From: an uncultured Lachnospiraceae bacterium | GTDB taxonomy: Bacteria; Bacillota; Clostridia; Lachnospirales; Lachnospiraceae | Assembly (NCBI GenBank): GCA_910578115.1 | Contig: CAJTPO010000011.1 | Span: 49,417-113,416, forward strand | Length of the DNA stretch: 64,000 nucleotides | Direction of reading: 5' to 3' | Part shown: positions 44,365 to 53,434 of the stretch, one piece after another | Layout: each line of letters begins with the position of its first letter | How positions within the stretch are numbered: position 1 is the first letter of the stretch | Notes under the pieces: generated by a model | The model's input: only the letters and a program-made list of their open reading frames with translations | What the model was told of the DNA's origin: nothing | The model's database searches: none | Translations under genes and position numbers: made by a program

Positions 44365-47300
44365 ATGCGTACATTATGGAATGAAGGATGGTCTTTTCTG
44401 CGGCTGGAGGTGGGAACGGAGCTTTCGGATGCACTTGGCCGGGAGCAGGATTTCGTGCCGGTGGATATCCCGCATGACTGGCTGATTTACGATGCGGACC
44501 GTCTTTATGAGAATGGAACCGGATGGTATCGGAAGAACTTTACGTGGACGGGCGATGGGACGAAAAGGCTTTTTCTCGTTTTTGAGGGTATCTATATGGA
44601 CAGTGCCGTCTATGTGAATGGGCATAAGGCGGCGGAATGGAAGTACGGGTATTCTACTTTTACTGTCGAGATCACGGAGCATGTCCGGAAGGGAGAGAAT
44701 CAGATTCTGGTCAGCGCATGTTTTCAGGCGCCCAACAGCAGATGGTATTCCGGTGCGGGGATTTACCGTAACGTGTGGATGAAGGAGACGGAGAGTATCT
44801 GTATCCCGGAAAACGGCGTTTATATCAGCACCAGAAGGCAGCGGGAGGATTTCGTGCTCCGGGTGGAAACGGCCGTTGATGTGCCGGCAGTCGTACCGGC
44901 CGGCGGGGAAGCGGATCGGGATGGCGGCGGACAGGAGGCGTATGCGGTCACGCACAGACTGTTTTATCAGAACCGGGAAGTTCCGATGCAGCTGATCAAA
45001 GACGAGCGAAGCGGCAGGGAATATCTGGTGGAAAAGCCTGTTCTGTGGGATGTGGAGGAGCCGGCGCTCTATACGCTTAGGACCTGTCTTGTGTGCGCCG
45101 GAGAAATCCGGCAGCAGGAGGAATGTTCCTTTGGGTTCCGGTATACAGCCTTTGATCCTGACAGGGGCTTTTTCCTGAATGGACGGCATGTAAAGCTGCA
45201 AGGCGTCTGCGAGCATCACGACCTTGGCGCACTGGGGGCGGCCTTTAATGAGGCGGCCATGGTGCGCAGACTGAAGAAGTTAAAAAGTATGGGCGTCAAC
45301 GCCATCCGCGGTTCCCACAACATGATGGCGGTACGGTTTGTGGAGCTTGCCGACGAGATGGGTTTTCTCCTGATCTCGGAGGCCTTTGATATGTGGGAGA
45401 GATCGAAGAATACGTATGATTACGGGCGTTATTTTACTGAATGGCATGAGAGGGATGTGGAAGCGTGGGTATGCCGGGACCGCAACCATCCGAGTGTGAT
45501 CCTGTGGAGCATCGGGAATGAAATATATGATACCCATGCCGGGGAGCGCGGACAGGAGCTGACCGGGGAGCTGAGAGCGCTGGTGGAGCGTTACGATCCC
45601 TGGAGAAATGCCCGCGTCACGATCGCTTCCAATTATATGCCCTGGGAAAATGCCTGTAAATGTGCGGATCTGGTGAAGATCGCCGGTTACAACTATTCGG
45701 AAAAGTACTATGAGGAGCATCACAGGAAACATCCTGACTGGGTTATTTACGGCAGTGAGACTTCTTCCATTGTACAGAGCAGGGGAATCTATCATTTTCC
45801 GCTTAAGGCGGAGATTCTGGCGGAGGATGACCGGCAGTGTTCGGCCCTTGGGAACAGTATTACCAGCTGGGGTGCAAAATCGCTGGAGAACTGTGTTACC
45901 GTTGACCGGGATACGGCATTTTCCATGGGACAGTTTCTGTGGACGGGCTTTGATTATATCGGGGAGCCGACCCCTTACCATACCAAGAACTCCTATTTCG
46001 GGCAGATTGACACGGCAGGGTTCCCCAAGGACTCTTACTATGTGTGGCAGGCGGCATGGACGGATTACCACGAGGCGCCGATGGTGCATGTGTTCCCTTA
46101 CTGGGACTTCAATCCCGGACAGCTGATCGACGTGAGAGTCTGTTCCAATGCACCGGAGGTGGAACTGTTTCTGAACGGTAAGAGCCTGGGCAGACGGAAA
46201 CTTTCCCATGCACCGGGAAGCGGGCGAACGATTCTGGCGGATTATCAGGTGCCCTATGAGGAGGGCGCCCTGACTGCAGTGGCGTATGATGAGGCGGGCC
46301 GGGAGATCGCAGGGAGTACAAGACGGTCCTTCGGCAATTCCCATGCCGTCAGGATCTACCCGGAAAATACGGTGATCAAAGCGGACGGGAAGGATCTTCT
46401 GTTCCTGGAGATCGGCACGGTCGATGAGCGGGGAAATCCGGTGGAAAATGCCTGTGACCGGGTGCGGGTGCAGGTGGCCGGTGCGGGAAGACTGGTGGGC
46501 CTTGACAATGGCGACAGCACCGACTATGACAGCTACAAGACAGACAGCAGAAGACTCTTTGGCGGAAAACTGCTGGCGATGATCCAGTCTGTGGGGGAAC
46601 CGGGAGAAATCCGGGTGCAGGTCAGCGCGAAAGGGCTTATCGGCGCTTCCCTGCTCTGCCACAGTGAGGAGGTGTACCCTGGAACGCCGACTATACAAAA
46701 GCTGCCCTGCGATATAAGATGCAATGCGGATCTGCCGGTCCGTACCGGAAGGGCGGATGAGATCCCGGTGCGGAAGATCACGCTGCTCACGGAAGAGAAC
46801 CGGGTGTTAGGGCCGGAGCGGAAGAGACTGTCGGTGGAAGCGCGGATCGACCCGCCGGAGGCGGATGATAGAGAGCTGTTCTTCCGGGCGGTGGATGACC
46901 ATGGAGTGGACTCCAATCTGGTCAGGCTGATTCAGGACGGGAACCGGGCGCAGCTGGAGGCGCTTGGTGACGGGGCCTTCCGCCTCCGGTGCATGTCAAA
47001 GAGCGGTACGGACGCCATCCGTCTGATCTCCCAGCTGGAATTTGAGATTCAGGGACTGGGCAAAGCCTGGCTTGACCCTTACGATTTCATTTCCGGAAGC
47101 CAGTACACTTCCGTGAAGGGAGAGGCGGGAAACGGGAATGAGAGGGGCGTCGCAACCGCCCGGGACGGGGAGACGGTGGTGTCCTACGGCGGCATTGATT
47201 TTGGAAGGACCGGGTCGGATCAGATTGTGATGCCGATCTTTGCACTGGACAGCGGGGAATATCCCATCCAGATCTGGGAAGGCATTCCCGGGGAGCCGGA

Positions 47301-47826
47301 CAGCGAACTGATCGGAGATGTGGTCTATCAGAAGCCTTCTGTCTGGAACGTCTATCAGGAGGAAACGTTCAGGCTGCAACGGCGGGTGAAGGGAATCACC
47401 ACCATCAGTTTCCTTCTGCGGCAGAAGATGCATATCAAGGGATTTTCCTTCGTGCGCTGTGAGAAGGCGTGGATGCGGTTACCGGCCGCCGGTGCGGATC
47501 ACCTTTACGGGGACAGCTTCCGGATCGCCGGGGATGCGGTGGAGGAGATCGGCAATAATGTGTCGCTGGAATTTGCGGAAATGGATTTCGGGGAAAAGGG
47601 TGCAGAGAAATTAACCGTCTGGGGACGGGCGCCGAAAGGGAGCAACACCGTCCATGTCCGGTTTTTTGACGGGAACAGCGAGAGCAAACAGATCGTGGAG
47701 TTTCCCGGAGGAGATGCGTATGCCGCTTCGACGTTCACGCTGCTGCCGGTGAAAGGCAAAGTGACGGTGACGTTCGTGTTTATGCCGGGAAGCTGTTTTG
47801 ATTTTCAGGCGTTTCAGTTTGCGTAA
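44365..47826 (+). CDS. Glycoside hydrolase family 2 (beta-galactosidase-like)
   Basis: 1153 aa from the ATG at 44365, with GGGAG seven bases upstream (an in-frame ATG at 44314 adds 17 residues). In order: GH2 sugar-binding domain (VDIPHDWLIYD, TGWYRKNF), Ig-like domain, then a TIM barrel with acid/base E386 in SIGNEIYD and nucleophile E465 in YGSETSS. DUF4982/Ig domains and a ~350-residue C-terminal part follow. That part holds CBM6-like modules (AWLDPYDFISGSQYTS...GGIDFGRTGSDQIVMPI and GDAVEEIGNNVSLEFAEMDFG). No signal peptide. Substrate uncertain: galactoside, glucuronide or a xylan side chain. Confidence 0.92.
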   Translation: MRTLWNEGWSFLRLEVGTELSDALGREQDFVPVDIPHDWLIYDADRLYENGTGWYRKNFTWTGDGTKRLFLVFEGIYMDSAVYVNGHKAAEWKYGYSTFTVEITEHVRKGENQILVSACFQAPNSRWYSGAGIYRNVWMKETESICIPENGVYISTRRQREDFVLRVETAVDVPAVVPAGGEADRDGGGQEAYAVTHRLFYQNREVPMQLIKDERSGREYLVEKPVLWDVEEPALYTLRTCLVCAGEIRQQEECSFGFRYTAFDPDRGFFLNGRHVKLQGVCEHHDLGALGAAFNEAAMVRRLKKLKSMGVNAIRGSHNMMAVRFVELADEMGFLLISEAFDMWERSKNTYDYGRYFTEWHERDVEAWVCRDRNHPSVILWSIGNEIYDTHAGERGQELTGELRALVERYDPWRNARVTIASNYMPWENACKCADLVKIAGYNYSEKYYEEHHRKHPDWVIYGSETSSIVQSRGIYHFPLKAEILAEDDRQCSALGNSITSWGAKSLENCVTVDRDTAFSMGQFLWTGFDYIGEPTPYHTKNSYFGQIDTAGFPKDSYYVWQAAWTDYHEAPMVHVFPYWDFNPGQLIDVRVCSNAPEVELFLNGKSLGRRKLSHAPGSGRTILADYQVPYEEGALTAVAYDEAGREIAGSTRRSFGNSHAVRIYPENTVIKADGKDLLFLEIGTVDERGNPVENACDRVRVQVAGAGRLVGLDNGDSTDYDSYKTDSRRLFGGKLLAMIQSVGEPGEIRVQVSAKGLIGASLLCHSEEVYPGTPTIQKLPCDIRCNADLPVRTGRADEIPVRKITLLTEENRVLGPERKRLSVEARIDPPEADDRELFFRAVDDHGVDSNLVRLIQDGNRAQLEALGDGAFRLRCMSKSGTDAIRLISQLEFEIQGLGKAWLDPYDFISGSQYTSVKGEAGNGNERGVATARDGETVVSYGGIDFGRTGSDQIVMPIFALDSGEYPIQIWEGIPGEPDSELIGDVVYQKPSVWNVYQEETFRLQRRVKGITTISFLLRQKMHIKGFSFVRCEKAWMRLPAAGADHLYGDSFRIAGDAVEEIGNNVSLEFAEMDFGEKGAEKLTVWGRAPKGSNTVHVRFFDGNSESKQIVEFPGGDAYAASTFTLLPVKGKVTVTFVFMPGSCFDFQAFQFA

Positions 47827-47881
47827 GACAATCCGGGATGCATTTCGCGTATGCAGTGTTTTCTTTTCTTTATGCGCCTGT

Positions 47882-48748
47882 CTACTCTTTCAGCCTGTTC
47901 AAATTCTTATATTCTGAGGGCGTGCAGTTCTTGGCCGCCTTAAAGATCCTGTTGAAAGTGGACAGGCTGTTGAACCCGGAGAGCATGGCTACCTCCGTAA
48001 TGGAGATATGAGGCTCGATCAGGAGGCGCTCCGCGTGGGCAATGCGTTTCTGCATCAGATATTCATGGCAGGACATATTGGAAAACTGCTTGAACAGGCG
48101 GGCGAAGTGGAACTTGGAAAAGCCCGCCAGGTCGGCAAGTTCCTCTATCGTAATATTTTCCGTACAGTGATCGGTGATATAGTTGCACACCAGCATGAAT
48201 TTTTCTACATATTCATGCTGCTTGTTGCGGGTGATACCGGGGAATCTGGTGTTGGCATTAAAATTGGTCCGCCCCAGCGCAACGAAAAAGCGGATCATCA
48301 GGGAGTAGACACAGGCCTCGGTAAAGGGCCTGGGATTGTCGTATTCCCGGACCACTTCCTCCAGATAGAACTGCAGGCGGCTGTTGAGTTCCGGGTATTC
48401 TTTCCGGGAGATCAGCGTGTAGGGGAGAAGCGTGTGGAGCAGGGTGTCCATGGCGTTTACATTGCAGATCAGACTGTAATCAAACAGCAGGATCAGCCTC
48501 TCGCCGTCGGGAGGGGCAATCAGCTCGTGAAGCGTACCGGGGGGGGTGATCCAGATGTCGCCTTCATAGAAGGTATGCGGGGTCCCGTCAGTGATCACGG
48601 TGTATTGTCCGCGTATGGGCAGGATGATCTCCACCGCGGTATGCCAGTGGACGGGATAGTTCTCCGTCTCGTGGTTGTGATAAAGTTTCAGCCCGCTTAA
48701 AGCGTCATAAGCAACTGTCTCATGGATTCCATTTAATATCTTGATCAT
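47882..48748 (-). CDS. AraC-family transcriptional regulator
   Basis: 288 aa. An N-terminal cupin-type sensing domain (YHNHETENYPVHWHTAVEIILPI with a His cluster, then YEGDIWITPPGTLHEL) is followed by two C-terminal HTH motifs (~190-285: TIEELADLAGFSKFHFARLFKQ and SITEVAMLSGFNSLSTFNRIFK). It is convergent with the GH2 gene and divergent from the GH3 operon, so it is the likely sugar-responsive activator of the locus. A copy of the 35-bp palindrome lies 40 bp before its start. Confidence 0.93.
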   Translation of the reverse strand: MIKILNGIHETVAYDALSGLKLYHNHETENYPVHWHTAVEIILPIRGQYTVITDGTPHTFYEGDIWITPPGTLHELIAPPDGERLILLFDYSLICNVNAMDTLLHTLLPYTLISRKEYPELNSRLQFYLEEVVREYDNPRPFTEACVYSLMIRFFVALGRTNFNANTRFPGITRNKQHEYVEKFMLVCNYITDHCTENITIEELADLAGFSKFHFARLFKQFSNMSCHEYLMQKRIAHAERLLIEPHISITEVAMLSGFNSLSTFNRIFKAAKNCTPSEYKNLNRLKE

Positions 48749-48787
48749 ATCGTATTACCTCTCCGGAATTGAGCGCTTCTATTGTTC

Positions 48788-48822
48788 TATCGTAAACGAC
48801 ATAACAAATTTCGCTTACTATA
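48788..48822. repeat. 35-bp palindrome, copy 3
   Basis: Same orientation as copy 1, 31 of 35 positions identical; left arm TATCGTAAACGA unchanged, right arm TCGCTTACTATA. It lies in the AraC/GH3 divergent region, 40 bp before the AraC start. Confidence 0.8.
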
Positions 48823-48847
48823 ATAAATAGTAATTCCATTCTCTCAT

Positions 48848-48863
48848 TTTGGCAAGCGCCAAA
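48848..48863. promoter_or_regulatory. Short inverted repeat in the AraC-GH3 divergent region
   Basis: TTTGGC (48848-48853) and GCCAAA (48858-48863) separated by four bases; a possible operator. Nothing else is recognisable in the 415-bp gap apart from the palindrome copy and a candidate -10. Confidence 0.35.
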
Positions 48864-49092
48864 TCAAATATTGCTAACAGGCCATTATAGTAAATCTGTA
48901 CAAAATCTCCCGTAAAAAAGTATGAATGTTACAAAAGAAAAGATAGAAACATGTGAAAATCATGAAAAGCAGGAGCAGAAAATGCAGAAATGAAAAAGGG
49001 GAACTCTTTTTTGAAATCCTCACAACGAAAACTTTAGCACGATTTGACAAGTGAAGAACAAGATATAGGGAGAAAAACGTGGCAAAGTGCAA

Positions 49093-49098
49093 TATAAT
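49093..49098 (+). promoter_or_regulatory. Candidate -10 of the GH3-GH67-transporter operon
   Basis: A perfect TATAAT without a recognisable -35 at the right distance, 66 bp before the GH3 ATG. This arrangement fits an activator-dependent promoter, as expected with a divergent AraC gene. Confidence 0.4.
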
Positions 49099-49163
49099 TT
49101 AAACATATTTGAAAAGAAAGTGTACAAATTTCCGGATGGAGTTAAAGCGACAGGAGATTACAT

Positions 49164-51320
49164 ATGGAATTGGTAAGAAATGAAGCAAAAATAGAAGCGT
49201 ACAGGGAAAGAGCCAGAGAGCTGGTAGGGCGGATGACTCTGGAGGAGAAGGCGTTTCAGACGGTAAACGGTGCGGCGGAGATTAAAAGGCTGGGAATCAA
49301 GGCATACAACTGGTGGAACGAGGCGCTCCACGGAGTAGCGAGGGCCGGTGTCGCCACGGTGTTTCCGCAGGCAATTTCCCTGGCGGCCACCTTTGACGAG
49401 GATTTTATAGAACAGGTGGCGGATGCCATTTCCACCGAGGGACGTGCGAAATTCAATATGCAGCAGAAATATGAAGATACGGATATTTATAAGGGGCTTA
49501 CTTTTTGGTCTCCCAATGTAAATATTTTCAGAGATCCCAGATGGGGCAGAGGACATGAGACCTTCGGCGAGGATCCTTATCTTACGTCAAGGCTTGGGGT
49601 GCGTTTCGTGGAAGGGCTGCAGGGACACGATGAGAATTATCTGAAGGCTGCGGCATGCGCCAAGCACTTCGCGGTGCACAGCGGGCCGGAGGATCTGCGC
49701 CACAGCTTTAATGCGGTGGTAAGCAGGCAGGATCTGTACGAGACATATCTTCCGGCGTTTAAAGCCTGCGTGCAGGAAGGAAAGGTGGAGGCGGTGATGG
49801 GCGCCTACAACCGTACCAACGGGGAACCCTGCTGCGGAAGCAGGACGCTTCTTCTGGATATTCTGCGCGGGGAATGGGGCTTTCAGGGTCATGTGGTTTC
49901 GGACTGCTGGGCGATCAAGGATTTCCACGAAGGCCACTGCGTTACCGGCGGGGCGCTGGAATCCGCAGCCATGGCGATGAACAATGGCTGCGACTTAAAC
50001 TGCGGACAGCTGTTTGCTTATCTGGCATCGGCAGTGGAGCAGGGCATGGTATCCGAAGAGCGGCTGGATGAAGCGCTGGTCAATCTGTTTACGGCAAGAA
50101 TGAAGCTGGGCGTATTTGAGGAAAAAGGCGGCACGCCTTACGACGATATTCCCTATACGGCGGTAGATTCCGGGGAGATGAAGGAATTGAACCTGCGGGC
50201 GGCGGAGAAGTGTATCACACTGCTTAAGAATGAAGACCATTTGCTGCCGCTTGACCGATCGAAACTTAAGACCATCGGCATCATCGGCCCCAACGCTGAC
50301 AACCGTAAGGCGCTTGTGGGCAATTATGAAGGAACCGCCTCCAGATACTATACGGTTTCCGAAGGCATTCAGGATTATGTGGGAGACGGGGTGAGAGTTC
50401 TTTTCTCCGAAGGATGTCATTTATATAAAGAAAAGATCAGTAATTTAAGTCAGGGAAGCGACCGGCTGGCCGAGGTAAAGGGCGTCTGCGATGCGAGCGA
50501 TGTGATCGTTTTGTGTCTGGGCCTCGATCCGGGACTGGAAGGCGAGGAGGGCGACCAGGGCAATCAGTATGCCAGCGGCGATAAGCCGGGACTTGACCTT
50601 CCGGGTAAGCAGCAGGAGCTGTTGGAGACGGTTTACGCCAGCGGCAGGCCTGTGGTACTGGTTCTTCTGTCGGGCAGCGCACTGGCGGTTCCCTGGGCGG
50701 ATGAACATATTCCGGCGATCATTCAGGGCTGGTATCCGGGGGCACAGGGCGGCCGGGCGATCGCCAGAGTCTTATTTGGGGAGAAGAATCCGGAAGGAAG
50801 GCTGCCTGTTACGTTCTACAGGTCGGCGGAGGAGCTGCCGGAATTTACAGACTATTCCATGAAAGGCAGAACCTACCGGTATATGGAAAACGAGGCGCTT
50901 TATCCCTTCGGCTTTGGGCTGTCCTATACGGATTTTACCTACAGCAATGCGGCGGTATCTTCTGACGTGGTGGAGGAAGAAGGCGTCACGGTCCGGGTGG
51001 AGGTTGCCAATACCGGTGACAGGGAAGGCACGGAGACGGTTCAGGTATATGTGAAGGCCTGCAGGGAAGGGACGCCCAATCCACAGCTGAAAGGAATACG
51101 CAAGGTATCCTTAAAGCCCGGGGAGACGAAAGAGGTCAGCATAGCGCTTTCTTCTGCCGCGTTTGCCCTGTATGACGAGCAGGCGGTGAACCGGGTGGAA
51201 GAAGGAGCGTATGAAATCTACATTGGCGGAAGCCAGCCGGATCGCAGAAGCGTGAAACTGACAGGCAAAGAACCTGCAAAGCTGCGGATCATGGCAAAGC
51301 AGGAAATGATTATAAAGTAA
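49164..51320 (+). CDS. Glycoside hydrolase family 3 (beta-xylosidase/beta-glucosidase-like)
   Basis: 718 aa. N-terminal TIM barrel: YNWWNEALHGVAR and FPQAISLAATFD, SPNVNIFRDPRWGRGHETFGEDP, then KHFAVHSGPE and nucleophile D247 in VVSDCWAI. The alpha/beta sandwich has GNYEGTASRYYTVSEGI, and the C-terminal fibronectin-III-like domain begins near 605. The pattern WWNEALHG/RDPRWGRGxET is that of xylosidase-type GH3. No signal peptide: it probably cleaves imported xylo-oligosaccharides. First gene of the operon, next to GH67. Confidence 0.93.
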   Translation: MELVRNEAKIEAYRERARELVGRMTLEEKAFQTVNGAAEIKRLGIKAYNWWNEALHGVARAGVATVFPQAISLAATFDEDFIEQVADAISTEGRAKFNMQQKYEDTDIYKGLTFWSPNVNIFRDPRWGRGHETFGEDPYLTSRLGVRFVEGLQGHDENYLKAAACAKHFAVHSGPEDLRHSFNAVVSRQDLYETYLPAFKACVQEGKVEAVMGAYNRTNGEPCCGSRTLLLDILRGEWGFQGHVVSDCWAIKDFHEGHCVTGGALESAAMAMNNGCDLNCGQLFAYLASAVEQGMVSEERLDEALVNLFTARMKLGVFEEKGGTPYDDIPYTAVDSGEMKELNLRAAEKCITLLKNEDHLLPLDRSKLKTIGIIGPNADNRKALVGNYEGTASRYYTVSEGIQDYVGDGVRVLFSEGCHLYKEKISNLSQGSDRLAEVKGVCDASDVIVLCLGLDPGLEGEEGDQGNQYASGDKPGLDLPGKQQELLETVYASGRPVVLVLLSGSALAVPWADEHIPAIIQGWYPGAQGGRAIARVLFGEKNPEGRLPVTFYRSAEELPEFTDYSMKGRTYRYMENEALYPFGFGLSYTDFTYSNAAVSSDVVEEEGVTVRVEVANTGDREGTETVQVYVKACREGTPNPQLKGIRKVSLKPGETKEVSIALSSAAFALYDEQAVNRVEEGAYEIYIGGSQPDRRSVKLTGKEPAKLRIMAKQEMIIK

Positions 51321-51335
51321 CAGACCGTTACCTGT

Positions 51336-51370
51336 CCCCGGCTTTTGATGGGAGCATGCAAAAGCCGGGG
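51336..51370. other. Perfect 12-bp hairpin between GH3 and GH67 genes
   Basis: CCCCGGCTTTTG (51336-51347) and CAAAAGCCGGGG (51359-51370) around an 11-base loop. No T-run follows; more like an mRNA stability or processing element than a terminator. Confidence 0.7.
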
Positions 51371-51409
51371 CCGGAGAGCGGTTTGGATCAATGCGGGAGG
51401 AGCAGCAGG

Positions 51410-53398
51410 ATGGGATTTGAACAGGCATGGCTTTCCTATCGGAGGATAGAGGAAGACAGTGAGTGGAGAGGGATCGGCAGAATCTATGCCGATGAGGATG
51501 ATTTCATTACAGGGAATGCGGTAAGAGAGCTCCGGAAGGCATGGAGTGAGATGACGGGGGCGGACCTTATGCTGTATCCCGGTTCCCGGGAGACACAGCA
51601 GGCCGGGAGCATCATCTTCAGGCAGGAAGAAGGATGCGGGCCGGAAGGATATCATGTATTTGAAGAGGGAGGCAGCGTGGTCATTGCGGCTTCCACGGAC
51701 CGTGGATGGCTTTACGGCGCTTTTGAACTCATACAACAGATGCAGATGGAAAATCCGCTTTCGGGGCTGGATGTCAGGAAAGAACCGGTGATGCCGCTGC
51801 GTATGCTGAATCACTGGGATAATATGGACGGAAGTATCGAGCGGGGCTATTCGGGGAATTCCTTCTTCTTTGAAAAGGATGAGATCCTGATCGATGAGAG
51901 GACGGTTACTTATGCAAGGCTGCTTGCATCGGTGGGGATCAATGGAGCGGTGATCAACAATGTGAATGTAAAGGACGCCGCCACATGGCTGATCACAGAC
52001 CGGTATTTTGATAAACTGCGCAGATTATCCGAAATTTTTGCCGGTTATGGGATCAAACTTTTCCTGTCCCTGAATTATGCCGCTCCTGTGGAGCTTGGCC
52101 AGTTGGACAGCGCGGATCCTCTGTCGGAAGATGTGAGGGAATGGTGGAAGAGGCGGATGCAGCTTGTTTTCGGGCAGATCCCCGATCTGGGCGGTTTTCT
52201 GATCAAGGCTGATTCGGAAGGGCGTCCCGGGCCGTTCACTTACGGAAGGACGCACGCGGACGGCGCCAATATGCTGGCCGAGGCGGTGGAGCCTTACGGA
52301 GGACTTATCATCTGGCGCTGTTTTGTATATAACTGCAAACAGGACTGGAGAGATTACATAACCGATCGGGCGAGATCGGGCTATGACAATTTTATAGAGC
52401 TTGACGGCGCTTTTCGCGACAATGTGATACTGCAGATCAAGAACGGGCCGATGGATTTCCAGGTCAGGGAACCTGTGCATCCTCTGTTTGGTGCGCTTAA
52501 GGCCTCCAACCAGATGCTGGAGGTACAGATCGCACAGGAATACACAGGACAGCAGAGACATGTGTGCTACCTGATTCCCATGTTTAAAGAAGTTCTCGCG
52601 TTCCGTACTTATGCGGCCGGGACGGACGATACGGTGATGGACATTGTATCGGGTAAGACTTTTGATCAGACAACATGCGGCATGGCGGCGGTGGCAAACA
52701 CCGGAAATGATGAGAACTGGACCGGTCATGATCTGGCAGCGGCGAATCTTTACGGATTTGGTAGACTGGCGTTTACCCCTTCGGCCACGGCAGAGGAACT
52801 GGCCACGGAGTGGATCGTCAGGACCTTCGGTAAGGATCAGGAAGTTCGCGAGGTTCTGTTGTTCATATTGATGAATTCCTGGAAGGCGTACGAGATGTAC
52901 AATGCGCCGCTTGGAATCGGATGGATGGTCAATCCTGCTTATCATTACGGACCGAGTGTAGACGGCTACGAGTATGACAGATGGGGCACTTATCACCGGG
53001 CCGACCATGCGGGAATCGGTGTTGACAGGAGCCATCACGGAACAGGATATGCAGGACTTTACGAAGAACCCAACGCTTCCATGTATGACAGTCCGGAGAG
53101 CTGCCCTGATGAGCTGTTACTTTTCTTTCATCATATGCCGTATGTGCATAAGCTGCACAGCGGTAAGACGGTGATCCAGCATATTTATGATACCCATTTT
53201 GAAGGGGTGGAGCTGGTAGATGAGATGGTGAAGCGTTTCGAGGGCCTGGAAGGAAAACTTCCGGATAAGGCGTTCGGGAGAATGCTGGAGCGGTTCCGGC
53301 ATCAAAAAGAACATGCCAGGGAATGGCGGGACCAGATCAATACCTATTTTTACCGGAAGAGCGGTATTGCGGATGAAAAGGGAAGAAAAATATTCTGA
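51410..53398 (+). CDS. aguA: Alpha-glucuronidase (GH67)
   Basis: 662 aa from the ATG at 51410, with GGGAGGAG seven bases upstream. It removes (4-O-methyl-)glucuronic acid from the non-reducing end of aldouronic acids. The N-terminal beta domain ends near residue 120. The TIM barrel has the GH67 signature LRMLNHWDNMDGSIERGYSG, NNVNV, and the catalytic region SEGRPGPFTYGRTHADGAN (general acid Glu). The acidic pair is in ELDGAF and VREPVHPLFG. The helical C-terminal dimerisation domain follows. Family members are intracellular, consistent with no signal peptide and the importer genes downstream. Confidence 0.95.
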   Translation: MGFEQAWLSYRRIEEDSEWRGIGRIYADEDDFITGNAVRELRKAWSEMTGADLMLYPGSRETQQAGSIIFRQEEGCGPEGYHVFEEGGSVVIAASTDRGWLYGAFELIQQMQMENPLSGLDVRKEPVMPLRMLNHWDNMDGSIERGYSGNSFFFEKDEILIDERTVTYARLLASVGINGAVINNVNVKDAATWLITDRYFDKLRRLSEIFAGYGIKLFLSLNYAAPVELGQLDSADPLSEDVREWWKRRMQLVFGQIPDLGGFLIKADSEGRPGPFTYGRTHADGANMLAEAVEPYGGLIIWRCFVYNCKQDWRDYITDRARSGYDNFIELDGAFRDNVILQIKNGPMDFQVREPVHPLFGALKASNQMLEVQIAQEYTGQQRHVCYLIPMFKEVLAFRTYAAGTDDTVMDIVSGKTFDQTTCGMAAVANTGNDENWTGHDLAAANLYGFGRLAFTPSATAEELATEWIVRTFGKDQEVREVLLFILMNSWKAYEMYNAPLGIGWMVNPAYHYGPSVDGYEYDRWGTYHRADHAGIGVDRSHHGTGYAGLYEEPNASMYDSPESCPDELLLFFHHMPYVHKLHSGKTVIQHIYDTHFEGVELVDEMVKRFEGLEGKLPDKAFGRMLERFRHQKEHAREWRDQINTYFYRKSGIADEKGRKIF

Positions 53399-53434
53399 TA
53401 AGATCAGGATGGGAATTTGGGAGGTGTTCAAGTA

